Below, piece after piece: positions 16,494 through 24,875 of a stretch of 64,000 nucleotides of DNA. The position numbers and the translations under genes were made by a program. The stretch comes from Stappia sp. TSB10P1A (GTDB lineage: Bacteria; Pseudomonadota; Alphaproteobacteria; Rhizobiales; Stappiaceae). Every line of letters starts with the position of its first letter. The stretch's first letter is position 1. The DNA is taken from positions 1-64,000 of the forward strand of contig NZ_FYAU01000014.1 in the NCBI RefSeq assembly GCF_900185725.1. The letters are read 5' to 3'. The notes under the pieces were generated by a model. The model was given only the letters and a program-made list of their open reading frames with translations, did no database searches and was not told the DNA's origin.

Positions 16494-17518
16494 GCCTCAT
16501 CGACATTCTCGCGGAACGGCTGGCCGACCGCGGGGCCGGCTGGAGCATCGGCTCCTTCGGCGCCATCGCCGAATTCCACCAGCGCGCCGACGACGAACTG
16601 CGCCTCGACCGGCCGCAGGAGCTGTGCCGGGTGACCGGCAAGGGCGGCATCCGCCTCGATCCGCAGGCGGTGAGTGAGGCGGCGGCCATCGCCTTCGAGA
16701 CGCTGAGCCCGCGCGCGCATCGCTGGGGCCAGGGGCTGGCGCTGTGCCTGCCCGAGGAGCAGGCCGCGGTGACGCAAAGGGCGGTGCTGAGCGAGCTGGG
16801 GCCGGACGCGGACGCCCTGCGCGAGGAGGACCGGGAGGCGGTGCTCTTCGACATGGGGCTGGCGCAGCCGCAGGTCGAATTCTGCATCCGCACCAGCGAT
16901 CCCGATCTGCTGGCGATCCTGCGGGGGAATGCCGGCCGCTCGGTGATGGATCCGCAGAACCCGGCGATGGCGGCGATCCTGCGGGCGCATCCGCACCGGG
17001 TGGTGCGGTCCAAACTGGGGCGGGTCGAGGTCTATCAGAAGATCGGCGGGCCGGACACCGGCGGCGTCTCGCCGGACGGGCCGCACACCCATGTGCTGCC
17101 GAAGCTCCTGCGCTCGCGGCGCACGCACTCGGCCAACACCCCGATCCCGCAAGGGCTGGTGCCCTGCGCCATGCTGCATCCGGCAAGCGCGGTGGCGGGC
17201 GCGCAAGGAGAGGACATCGCCTTCGACGCCGCCCGCCACGAGGCGTTCCAGGAGCTGCTGCGCCGCTATGGCCTGCCGGACTATGTGGCGATCAAGGACA
17301 AGGTGCTCGACGCGCTGGAAGAGGGGATGGAGGACGCGCTCACCGAGCCGGACAGCCGGCTGACCCGCACGGGCTTGCGCATCGCGCTGCGCCAGCTCGG
17401 GCGGCAGGCGGAGGCGGTCGGCCGGCCGAACCTTGCCCGCCGCATCGAGCGGCTGCGCCGGCGCTTCGACCGGGCGGAGGAGCCCGGCGAGACGGACGAG
17501 GACCGGCCGGGCCATTGA
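16490..17518 (+). CDS. Uncharacterised protein coupled to the cobalamin uptake operon
   Basis: A 342-aa soluble protein that I cannot assign to a characterised family. It starts with TTG at 16490, inside the btuD stop (TTGA), 6 bp after an AGGGAGGGA stretch, so translation is coupled to btuD. No signal peptide or membrane segment is seen. Visible features are the short motif GPHTHVLPKLL with H199-x-H201, a conserved-looking RSRRTHSANTPIPQG stretch, and a highly charged, probably helical Arg-rich C-terminus (LARRIERLRRRF) with an acidic tail. Position in a riboswitch-controlled btuBFCD operon suggests a role in cobalamin uptake, reduction or salvage (inference). Confidence 0.75.
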   Translation: MSLIDILAERLADRGAGWSIGSFGAIAEFHQRADDELRLDRPQELCRVTGKGGIRLDPQAVSEAAAIAFETLSPRAHRWGQGLALCLPEEQAAVTQRAVLSELGPDADALREEDREAVLFDMGLAQPQVEFCIRTSDPDLLAILRGNAGRSVMDPQNPAMAAILRAHPHRVVRSKLGRVEVYQKIGGPDTGGVSPDGPHTHVLPKLLRSRRTHSANTPIPQGLVPCAMLHPASAVAGAQGEDIAFDAARHEAFQELLRRYGLPDYVAIKDKVLDALEEGMEDALTEPDSRLTRTGLRIALRQLGRQAEAVGRPNLARRIERLRRRFDRAEEPGETDEDRPGH

Positions 17519-17546
17519 GGCGGCCGGTCCCCGTTCGGTCAATTTT
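17500..17546. terminator. Possible convergent terminator stem
   Basis: GGACCGGCC (17500-17508) pairs with GGCCGGTCC (17522-17530); the TGA stop of the plus-strand gene lies in the loop. A TTTT run (17543-17546) follows only after 12 bases, so termination on the plus strand is plausible but weak. Confidence 0.4.
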
Positions 17547-19342
17547 CAGAACTCCCGCACCATGTGGCCCTCGCCGACCGGATACATGCGCGAGGGCGGG
17601 CGGGCCCAGTCGAGGGCGCGCACCGGGCTCTTCAACTCGTCGGTGAGCAGCCCGCCGCGCTGGCGCTTGTCGGCGGGATCGGGCACCGGCACCGCCTCGA
17701 TCAGCTTCTTGGTGTAGGGGTGCTGCGGGTTGCGCAGCACCGCGTCGCGCGGGCCGATCTCGACGATCTCGCCGAGCAGCATCACGGCGATGCGGTGGCT
17801 GACCCGCTCGACCACGGCGATGTCGTGGCTGATGAAGAGGTAGGCAAGGCCGAGCTCCCGCTGCAGGTCGAGCATCAGGTTGACCACCTGCGCCTTGATC
17901 GAGGCGTCGAGCGCGGAGACGGATTCGTCGGCGACGATCATCTTCGGCGACAGCGCCAGGCTGCGGGCGATGCAGATGCGCTGGCGCTGGCCACCGGAGA
18001 ACTCGTGCGGGAAGCGCAGCGCGTGCTCCTCCTTCAGCCCGACGAGGCGCAGCAGCTCGTTGACCCGGTCGGGGATCGCCTCGTCCGGCAGGAGCCCGTG
18101 CACGCGGATCGGTTCGGCAATCGCCGAGCCGACCGCCTGGCGCGGGTTGAGCGAGCCGTAGGGGTCCTGGAAGATCATCTGCAGCCGCTGGCGGGCAAGG
18201 CGCAGTTCGGCATGGCTCGCGGCCATCAGGTCCTTGCCCTCGAACAGGATCTCGCCGCCGGCCGGCTGCACCAGCCGCAGGATCGAGCGGCCCGTCGTCG
18301 ACTTGCCGCAGCCCGATTCCCCGACCAGCGCCAGCGTCTCGCCGGCGGCAAGCGTCAGCGACACGTCTTCGACCGCATGGACATTGCCGACCGGCCGGTT
18401 GAGCAGCCCGCCGCGCACGGAGAACCGCGTCGTCAGGTTGCGCACCTCCAGGAGCGGCGCGCCGCGCAGGTCCGGCTCGTTGTCGGGCTCGGGGCCGGCG
18501 CCGGTGTCGTCGAGCCTGGGGAAGCGGCGCGGCGTCTTGGTGTCGCCGAGCCCGCCGAGACGGGGCACGGCGCCGAGCAGCATCTTGGTATAGGGGTGCT
18601 CGGGCGCGGCGAACAGCCGGCCGACGGGGGCTTCCTCCACCTTGTCGCCGCGCAGCATGACGACGACCCGGTCGGAGATCTCGGCGACGACGCCCATGTC
18701 ATGGGTGATGAACATCACCGCCATGCCGATCTCGCCCTGCAAGTCGCGGATGAGCTGGAGGATCTGCGCCTGGATGGTGACGTCGAGCGCGGTGGTCGGC
18801 TCGTCGGCGATCAAGAGCTTCGGCTGGCAGGCGAGCGCCATGGCGATCATCGCCCGCTGGCGCATGCCGCCGGAGAAGGAATGCGGGTACTCGCCGATCC
18901 GCCGTTTCGCGTCGGGAATGCGCACCAGGTCGAACAGCCGCAGCACCTCCGCCTCGGCCTGCGCCTGGCTCATGTCGCGATGCCGGCGCAGCACCTCGGC
19001 GATCTGGAAGCCGATCTTCAGCACCGGATTGAGGCTGGTCATCGGCTCCTGGAAGATCATGCCGATGTCGCCGCCGCGCACGTCGCGCATCGCCGCCTCG
19101 TCGAGCGCGAGGAGATCGCGTCCGGACAGGCGCACCGAACCCTCGATGCGGCTCGAGCCTTCCTGCAGCAGCCGCATGATCGACAGCGCGGTGACCGACT
19201 TGCCGGAGCCGGATTCGCCGACGATGGCGACGGTCTCGCCGGTGTCGATGGTGAAGTCGAGATTGCGCACCACCGGCACGAAGGCGCCGTCGATGCGGAA
19301 GGAGGTGGTGAGGCCTTCGACCTTGAGAACGGGCTCGGTCAT
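17546..19342 (-). CDS. Dipeptide/oligopeptide-type ABC transporter ATPase, fused DppD-DppF
   Basis: A 598-aa protein with two full ABC domains. Domain 1 (residues 1-270) has Walker A GESGSGKS at 42-49, signature FSGGMRQR and Walker B LLIADEP. Domain 2 (from about 310) has GESGCGKS ending with K347, signature FSGGQRQR and Walker B MIVADES, where Ser replaces the usual Pro. Both carry the C-terminal oligopeptide-transport extension (HPYTKMLLGAVP and HPYTKKLIEAVP). Single-chain DppDF fusions are common in Alphaproteobacteria. It overlaps the DppC-like gene by ATGA and ends the operon that begins at 26173. Confidence 0.93.
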   Translation of the reverse strand: MTEPVLKVEGLTTSFRIDGAFVPVVRNLDFTIDTGETVAIVGESGSGKSVTALSIMRLLQEGSSRIEGSVRLSGRDLLALDEAAMRDVRGGDIGMIFQEPMTSLNPVLKIGFQIAEVLRRHRDMSQAQAEAEVLRLFDLVRIPDAKRRIGEYPHSFSGGMRQRAMIAMALACQPKLLIADEPTTALDVTIQAQILQLIRDLQGEIGMAVMFITHDMGVVAEISDRVVVMLRGDKVEEAPVGRLFAAPEHPYTKMLLGAVPRLGGLGDTKTPRRFPRLDDTGAGPEPDNEPDLRGAPLLEVRNLTTRFSVRGGLLNRPVGNVHAVEDVSLTLAAGETLALVGESGCGKSTTGRSILRLVQPAGGEILFEGKDLMAASHAELRLARQRLQMIFQDPYGSLNPRQAVGSAIAEPIRVHGLLPDEAIPDRVNELLRLVGLKEEHALRFPHEFSGGQRQRICIARSLALSPKMIVADESVSALDASIKAQVVNLMLDLQRELGLAYLFISHDIAVVERVSHRIAVMLLGEIVEIGPRDAVLRNPQHPYTKKLIEAVPVPDPADKRQRGGLLTDELKSPVRALDWARPPSRMYPVGEGHMVREF

Positions 19343-20253
19343 TGTTCCCCCTTCAGTCGCGGGTCGACCGCATCGCGCAGGCCGTCGCCCAGAAGGTTGA
19401 GAGAGAAGACGACGACGAGGATCGCCAGCGAGGGGAAGAGGGCCAGCCAGAAACTGTCGAGAATGTTCTCGAAGCCCTCGCGGATCATGCCGCCCCAGGT
19501 GGCCGTCGGCGGATTGACGCCAAGGCCGATGAAGGCGAGCGAGGCCTCGACGCGGATGGCGGTGGCGAGCCACAGCGAGCCCATCACCAGCACTTCCGGC
19601 GCGATGTTCGGCAGGATGTGGCGGAACATCAGCCGCAGATGCGAATAGCCGAGCGCGTGGCCGGCCTCGATGAACTCGCGGTTCTTGACCGCGATGGTCG
19701 GCGCCCGGGCGATGCGCGCAAACGGCGGGATCGCGGTGAGCGAGATGGCGATGACGAGATTGGCGACCGACGGGCCGAGCATGGCGACGACGATCAGGCC
19801 GAGGATCAGCGAGGGGAAGGCCAGCAGCACGTCCATCACCTGCATGATGAGAAGGTCCGTGCGGCCGCCGAAATAGCCGGCGATCAGGCCGATCAGCGTG
19901 CCGATGATCATCGCCGAGCCGATGGCGAGCAACCCGATGGTCAGCGAGATGCGGGCGCCCCACAGGATGCGCGAGAGCGTGTCGCGGCCATAGTAGTCGG
20001 TGCCGAACCAATGCGCGTCCGTCGGCGGCCTGAGGCGGTAGAGGATGTTCTGCTGCAGGGGATCGTAAGGGGCGATCACCGGCGCCAGGATCGCCAGCAG
20101 CGCGACGATCAGGAACACGGCAAGGCCGACCCACGAGGTCTTGTTGGCGTTGAAGGCGTTGAACAGACCCGAAAGCACCGTCGCGATCGCGAGGCGGTAA
20201 TAGGTCATGCGCGACGGGCGTTGGCCGGTCGCGGCGCTCGGCTGGGTCGTCAT
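19339..20253 (-). CDS. Dipeptide-type ABC transporter permease, DppC-like
   Basis: A 304-aa inner-membrane protein with the N-terminal OppC-type region (ILYRLRPPTDAHWFGTDYYGRD) and the binding-protein-dependent transport signature near LGYSHLRLMFRHILPN. Six membrane segments are expected. It is coupled by 4-bp overlaps to both neighbours and forms the channel together with the DppB-like subunit. Confidence 0.93.
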   Translation of the reverse strand: MTTQPSAATGQRPSRMTYYRLAIATVLSGLFNAFNANKTSWVGLAVFLIVALLAILAPVIAPYDPLQQNILYRLRPPTDAHWFGTDYYGRDTLSRILWGARISLTIGLLAIGSAMIIGTLIGLIAGYFGGRTDLLIMQVMDVLLAFPSLILGLIVVAMLGPSVANLVIAISLTAIPPFARIARAPTIAVKNREFIEAGHALGYSHLRLMFRHILPNIAPEVLVMGSLWLATAIRVEASLAFIGLGVNPPTATWGGMIREGFENILDSFWLALFPSLAILVVVFSLNLLGDGLRDAVDPRLKGEQ

Positions 20254-21191
20254 GAGTATTTGATCCTCGGGTCGATCAGGCCATAGGTCAGGTCGGTGAT
20301 CAGGTTCACCAGCACGACGATCAGCGTGTAGATGACCATCATGCCCTGCAGCATCGTGTAGTCGCGCTGGTTGAGCGCGCCGACGATCAGCTTGCCGAGA
20401 CCGGGGCGGTTGAAGACGATCTCGGTCAGCACCGAATTGCCGATCAGGATGCCGAGATAGAGGCCGACGACGGTGACCACCGGGATCAGGGCGTTGCGCA
20501 GGCAATGCCGCCAGACGATGATCGCGAAGGCGAGGCCCTTGGCCCTGGCCGTGCGCACATAGTCCTGGTTCAGCACCTCCAGCATCGCCGAGCGGGTGAC
20601 GCGGGTGATGTAGGCGGCCATGATCAGGCCGAGATTGATCGCCGGCAGGGCGAGATCGCGCAGCCGGTCGGCAAGGCCGCTGCCCTGGCCCGAGCTGATC
20701 ACCGGGAACCAGCGCAGGTGGATCGAGAAGAACAGGAGCAGCAGCACCGCCGAGACGAAGGCCGGGAACGACAGGCCGAGCAGCGAGCCGATGCGGGCGA
20801 GATAGTCCGGCAGCTTGTTGCGCCGCACCGCCGACCACACGCCGATGGGCACGCCGACGACGATGCCGAGGATCAGCGAGGCGACGGTGAGTTCGATGGT
20901 GGCGGGGAGGACCTTGAGGATCTCCTCGATCACCGGCCGGCCGGAAACCATGGAGACGCCCCAGTCGCCGACCACGACGCCGCCGAGAAAGACGAAATAC
21001 TGCTGGTAGAGCGGCACGTCGAGGCCGAGGCGCACGCGCAAGGCCTCCAGCGCCGACTGGCTGGCCTGGTCGCCAAGGATCGCCATGGCGGGATCGCCCG
21101 GCAGCACGCGGACGATGAAGAAGACGATGGTCAGCACGGCGAACAGCGTGATCGCCGCGAAGCCAAGTCGCTTGAGAACGAATGCGGTCAT
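20250..21191 (-). CDS. Dipeptide-type ABC transporter permease, DppB-like
   Basis: A 313-aa permease with the typical opening FVLKRLGFAAITLFAVLTIVFF, the LPGDPAMAILGD periplasmic stretch, the EAA-type loop DYVRTARAKGL and the terminal DPRIKYS. ATG 21191 has GGAGG nine bases upstream; the longer open frame to 21281 is not supported. It is separated from the binding-protein gene by 171 bp containing a long stem-loop. Confidence 0.93.
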   Translation of the reverse strand: MTAFVLKRLGFAAITLFAVLTIVFFIVRVLPGDPAMAILGDQASQSALEALRVRLGLDVPLYQQYFVFLGGVVVGDWGVSMVSGRPVIEEILKVLPATIELTVASLILGIVVGVPIGVWSAVRRNKLPDYLARIGSLLGLSFPAFVSAVLLLLFFSIHLRWFPVISSGQGSGLADRLRDLALPAINLGLIMAAYITRVTRSAMLEVLNQDYVRTARAKGLAFAIIVWRHCLRNALIPVVTVVGLYLGILIGNSVLTEIVFNRPGLGKLIVGALNQRDYTMLQGMMVIYTLIVVLVNLITDLTYGLIDPRIKYS

Positions 21192-21283
21192 GTAGGCGAG
21201 CCTCCGTCGCCGATGGGCGGGACGGCCCGCTTGCACGGGTCTCCTGCCATGGCGGATGAGATCGCTGCCCCCGCCGGGCACGC

Positions 21284-21341
21284 CGGGCGGCCGGCGGAAG
21301 CAGCGTCGTCACTTGCCGGAGCGGCCTTGCGGCCGCCCGGT
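21284..21341 (-). promoter_or_regulatory. Stem-loop between dipeptide binding-protein and permease genes
   Basis: CCGGGCGGCC (21284-21293) and GGCCGCCCGG (21332-21341) form a perfect 10-bp outer stem around a 38-nt interior that can fold further. It begins about 20 bp after the binding-protein stop on the minus strand. No T-run follows. It is likely an mRNA stabiliser or attenuator favouring binding-protein expression. Confidence 0.6.
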
Positions 21342-21362
21342 GCGGAGCTTACGCGTCGCTTC

Positions 21363-22904
21363 TCACTGCGAGAAGGACGCGGCTTCGGTGACGGGCGGGC
21401 TGAGGTTCAGCGAGCCGTTCACCTCGACGCCGAGGTCGAGCGTGTCCTTCCACGCCCACAGCTGCATGCTCTGCACGATCGGCACGACGCAGACCTCTGC
21501 CATGATCTTGCGCTGGGCCTCGGCCCAGTACTCGAGCTGCTTCTGCAGGTCGCCCTCGACCCGTGCCGCCTCGATCTCCGCATCGGCGACCGCGCAATGC
21601 GAGAAGTTGGCGACGGCCGTCGGCGTGCCGACGATGGCGGCCGAATGGTAGAACTGCGAGAGGTAGACGTCGGCCACCGGGAAGCGCGCGGCGGCGTAAT
21701 GCGTCACCTGGCTCATGTCCTTGCGGATCTGCTCGTGGAACGTCGCGTGCTCGACGGTCTCGATCTCCAGGTTGATGCTCGCCTCGCGCAGCAGGGCCTG
21801 GATCGCCTCCATGGTGGTGAGCATGCCCGGCAGCGTGGTGTGGATCGCCTTGATCGTCACCCCGTCCGGATGGCCGGCCTCGGCGAGCAGGGCCTTGGCC
21901 TTCTCCACCGAATACTCGTAGATCGGCACATCGTCGGTGAAGCCGAGATTGCCTTCCGGCACCGGCGAGAGCGCCGCCAGCGTGACGTCCGGTCCCTTGA
22001 ACTGGACCATGGCATCGCGGCTGATCGCATGGGCGACGGCCTGGCGCACGCGCAGATCGTCGAGCGGCGGCATCTTCATGTTGAGGTGGATGACCGACAT
22101 TTCGCCCGGCGTCATCACCGAGACGACGGCGCCCGGCACCTGCTTGATGCGCTCGACCCAGGTCTGCTCCTGCTTGCCGTAGATCATGTCGACTTCGCCG
22201 GCCTGGAAGGCCAGGTCACGCGAGGAGTCGGAGGGGATGTAGCGGTAGAAGATCTCCTTGATCTTCGGCTCGCCGCGGAAGTAGTCCGGATTGGCGACCA
22301 GCTTCACATATTGCTGCGGCTGGTATTCGGCGAACATGAAGGGGCCGGTGCCGATCGGGGTGCGCTGGAACTCGTCGCCGAGCGCCTCGACCGCGTCCTT
22401 GCAGACGATGTTGCCGCCATGATACGGCACCAGGAGGCCGAGCAGGCTCGGGATCTTGTTCTTGAGCTTGATGGTGACTTCCAGCGGGCCGGTGGCCTCG
22501 ACGCTCTCGAACGCCGCATAGTCCTTGGCGAAGGCGGAAATGTCGGCATTGGCCGAGCGGTTCAGCGAATAGACGACGGCCTCCGCGTCGATCGTGCCGT
22601 AGTCGCCGTGGCATTTCACGTCGTCGCGCAGGGAGAAGACCCAGGTCAGGCCATCCTCGGAGGTGGTCCAGCTCGTGGCGATGTCCGGCTCGATGAACTC
22701 CGGATTGGCCTCGCCCGGCTTGATCCGCACCAGGCCGTTGAACATCCAGTGAAGGAGGCCCTTGTCGGGGGTCGAGGTCGCCACATGCGGGTCGAGCTTG
22801 CCGGCATCGGCGCTCGCCATGCCGACATTCAGCGTCGTTCCGGCGGCATAGGCCTGTCCTGTCGCCAGCAAGGCTGCGAGTGCAATTCCCAGTCCGGTTT
22901 TCAT
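21363..22904 (-). CDS. Dipeptide/oligopeptide-type ABC transporter substrate-binding protein
   Basis: A 513-aa periplasmic protein of SBP family 5 (DppA/OppA). A signal peptide ends at AYAAGT near residue 21. The family motifs are present: LDPHVATSTPDKGLLHWMFNGLV, the ATSWTTSEDGLTWVFSLRDDVKCHG region, and GTGPFMFAEYQP. Linked flavoenzymes suggest that the ligand is a modified amino acid, opine or N-substituted compound rather than a peptide (inference). Confidence 0.93.
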   Translation of the reverse strand: MKTGLGIALAALLATGQAYAAGTTLNVGMASADAGKLDPHVATSTPDKGLLHWMFNGLVRIKPGEANPEFIEPDIATSWTTSEDGLTWVFSLRDDVKCHGDYGTIDAEAVVYSLNRSANADISAFAKDYAAFESVEATGPLEVTIKLKNKIPSLLGLLVPYHGGNIVCKDAVEALGDEFQRTPIGTGPFMFAEYQPQQYVKLVANPDYFRGEPKIKEIFYRYIPSDSSRDLAFQAGEVDMIYGKQEQTWVERIKQVPGAVVSVMTPGEMSVIHLNMKMPPLDDLRVRQAVAHAISRDAMVQFKGPDVTLAALSPVPEGNLGFTDDVPIYEYSVEKAKALLAEAGHPDGVTIKAIHTTLPGMLTTMEAIQALLREASINLEIETVEHATFHEQIRKDMSQVTHYAAARFPVADVYLSQFYHSAAIVGTPTAVANFSHCAVADAEIEAARVEGDLQKQLEYWAEAQRKIMAEVCVVPIVQSMQLWAWKDTLDLGVEVNGSLNLSPPVTEAASFSQ

Positions 22905-22971
22905 GGTCCTGTCCTCTGGTCGTTGTTGGTCTTGTTTTGTCTATGGGGCCCTGTTGTTGTGACGCTGCTCC

Positions 22972-23685
22972 TCACAGCGTGTCTTCGAGCCGGCAGTTTA
23001 CCAGCATTTCCGCCATGGCTGCCGTATTCGGCAGGGCCAGCGCCAGGGCGGCAATCTCGGCGAAGTCGTCGGGATGGATCATCTCCTCCCGCGCGATCTT
23101 GGTGATCCCGTCGGTCAGATCCGTTGCGACGAAACTCGGGCAGATGGCGGTGGCGCGCACGCCGTGGTCCCAGCCGATGCGGCGGGTGCCATGGGTCAGC
23201 GCCATCAAGGCGTGTTTGGTCATGTTATAGGCAACGTTCTCGTTGCGCACGCGCTTGCCCGACAGCGAGGCGACATTGATCACCCGGCCGCTGCCGGCGG
23301 CCTTCAGATGCGGCAGGCAGGCCCGCGTCAGGAACAGCGGCCCCTTGACGTTGATGGTCCACAGCGCGTCGAGGTCTTCCTCCTCGCCGCTCTCGATGGA
23401 GAAACTGTTGGAGGTGCCGGCATTGTTGACCAGCCCGTCGAGCCGGCCGAAGCGGGCGAGCGTCGCGGCGAGCCAGGCCTCGTGCGAGGCGCGGTCGGCG
23501 GCGTCATAGCGGGCGCAGAGCAACCGGTCGCCCGGCGCATCGGCCAAGAGTTCGGCGAGCGCATCCGGGTTCCGCGCGCCGGCGCTGACGCTGTAGCCGG
23601 TGTCGAGCAGCTTGCGGGTGATCGCCAGCCCGATCCCCCGGCTGGCGCCGGACACCATCACCACGCGGCCTTCGGGATCGAGCAT
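22972..23685 (-). CDS. Short-chain dehydrogenase/reductase
   Basis: A 237-aa classical SDR with the cofactor motif SGASRGIG near residues 12-19, NNAG at about 89-92, and catalytic Y153-x-x-x-K157 (YNMTK). ATG 23685 lies 11 bp downstream of the DAO-type flavoenzyme gene. Oxidation or reduction of an intermediate from the flavoenzymes is expected. The 67-bp gap to the binding-protein gene contains no terminator, so catabolic and transport genes probably share one transcript. Confidence 0.88.
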   Translation of the reverse strand: MLDPEGRVVMVSGASRGIGLAITRKLLDTGYSVSAGARNPDALAELLADAPGDRLLCARYDAADRASHEAWLAATLARFGRLDGLVNNAGTSNSFSIESGEEEDLDALWTINVKGPLFLTRACLPHLKAAGSGRVINVASLSGKRVRNENVAYNMTKHALMALTHGTRRIGWDHGVRATAICPSFVATDLTDGITKIAREEMIHPDDFAEIAALALALPNTAAMAEMLVNCRLEDTL

Positions 23686-23696
23686 TGACGTCTCCT

Positions 23697-24875
23697 CTAT
23701 CCGTGCAGGGTGAGCGGCGCGTCCGGGCCGGACTGCGCGGCGAAGCGGCCATAGCGGAAGGCGGACACGTCGTGGCCGGGATCGCGGCCGAGCGCGATGC
23801 GGCCGGCAATGGCGCCGGTGACCGGGCCGATGCCGAAGCCATGGCCGGAAAAGCCGGCGGCGACGACGGCATTGTCGAGGCCGGGCAGCCGGTCGATGAC
23901 GGGCAGCGCGTCCGGCGTCAGGTCGAGCGCGCCGGCCCAGCACTCGGCCAGTTCCACCTCGGCGAAGCCCGGCAGCACCTCGGCGACCTTGGCAATGGTC
24001 TCCTGGATGGCGCGCATGCGCGGGCGGATGGTGGGGCGTCCGCCGGTCTCGACGATCTCGCCGGCCCAGTCCTCCATGCCGCTGGTCACCCGCATGCGCC
24101 CGTCGTTCTCCTGGCGGGCCGCCATGTTGGCATTGGCGACGCCGAGCACGGGGGTGAGCATCGGCCGGCAGGGGGTGCTGCGCAGCACCGTCACCATCGG
24201 CCGGCGCAGGGGAATGGGGTGGTCCAGCGGGACGAGCAACTCGTTGACGAGGACGCCGGCGGCGATCAGCACCGTGCCGGGGCTCAAGGTGCGGCGGTCG
24301 GTGACGACGCGCAGGACGCGCGTGCCGTCCGTCTCCAGCCGCAGGACGCGCTCGCCGAAGGCAAGGCGGGCGCCGAGGCTCTCGGCGCGGCTCGCATAGG
24401 CGGTGACGGTGGCTATCGGGTCGGCATGACCGTCGGACGGGCAGAAGGAGGCGGCGAGCACCCGGTCGGAGAGCGCCGGGGCGATCTCGCGCACGCTGGA
24501 AAGGTCCGGCAGGAAGGAGAGCTGCAGGCCGGCCCGGGTCTGGTCCTCGACCAGCGCGCGGATCGTCGCGACTTCCGCATCCGTGCGGGCAAGGCGCAGG
24601 TTGCCGGAGCGGCGATAGCCGGTCGGCGCGCCGAGATGTTCGTGAAGATCCTGCCAGAGCTCGACGGCGGCCAGCGCCAGCGGCAGCTCCGCCGGATGGC
24701 GGCCCGACTGGCGCACGCCGGCCAGCGTCCAGCCCGAGGCCATGGCGGCGGGGCCGTAGGCGTCGATCACCTCCACACTCGCGCCCGCCCCGGCGACCTC
24801 GAGCGCTGCCGCGGTGCCGGTGATACCGGCGCCGATGACGAGCACGTCGGGCGTGGCGAGGGCGGGTGAGGTCAT
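23697..24875 (-). CDS. FAD-dependent oxidoreductase, DAO family (second of a tandem pair)
   Basis: A 392-aa flavoenzyme of the D-amino acid oxidase/glycine oxidase/sarcosine oxidase superfamily. The ADP-binding motif VLVIGAGITGTAAALEVAGAG is at residues 10-30, and the C-terminal FAD motif reads GFSGHGFGIGPVTG. It overlaps the upstream flavoenzyme gene by ATGA. Together with its neighbour it likely oxidises a C-N bond of the imported substrate, giving an oxo acid. The precise substrate cannot be told from sequence. Confidence 0.88.
   Translation of the reverse strand: MTSPALATPDVLVIGAGITGTAAALEVAGAGASVEVIDAYGPAAMASGWTLAGVRQSGRHPAELPLALAAVELWQDLHEHLGAPTGYRRSGNLRLARTDAEVATIRALVEDQTRAGLQLSFLPDLSSVREIAPALSDRVLAASFCPSDGHADPIATVTAYASRAESLGARLAFGERVLRLETDGTRVLRVVTDRRTLSPGTVLIAAGVLVNELLVPLDHPIPLRRPMVTVLRSTPCRPMLTPVLGVANANMAARQENDGRMRVTSGMEDWAGEIVETGGRPTIRPRMRAIQETIAKVAEVLPGFAEVELAECWAGALDLTPDALPVIDRLPGLDNAVVAAGFSGHGFGIGPVTGAIAGRIALGRDPGHDVSAFRYGRFAAQSGPDAPLTLHG

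Noticed and set aside
20505-23105. 866-codon plus-strand frame opposite the dipeptide-transport genes
   Set aside because: Antisense shadow: charged, low-complexity translation, while the minus strand encodes DppB- and DppA-type proteins with all expected motifs.
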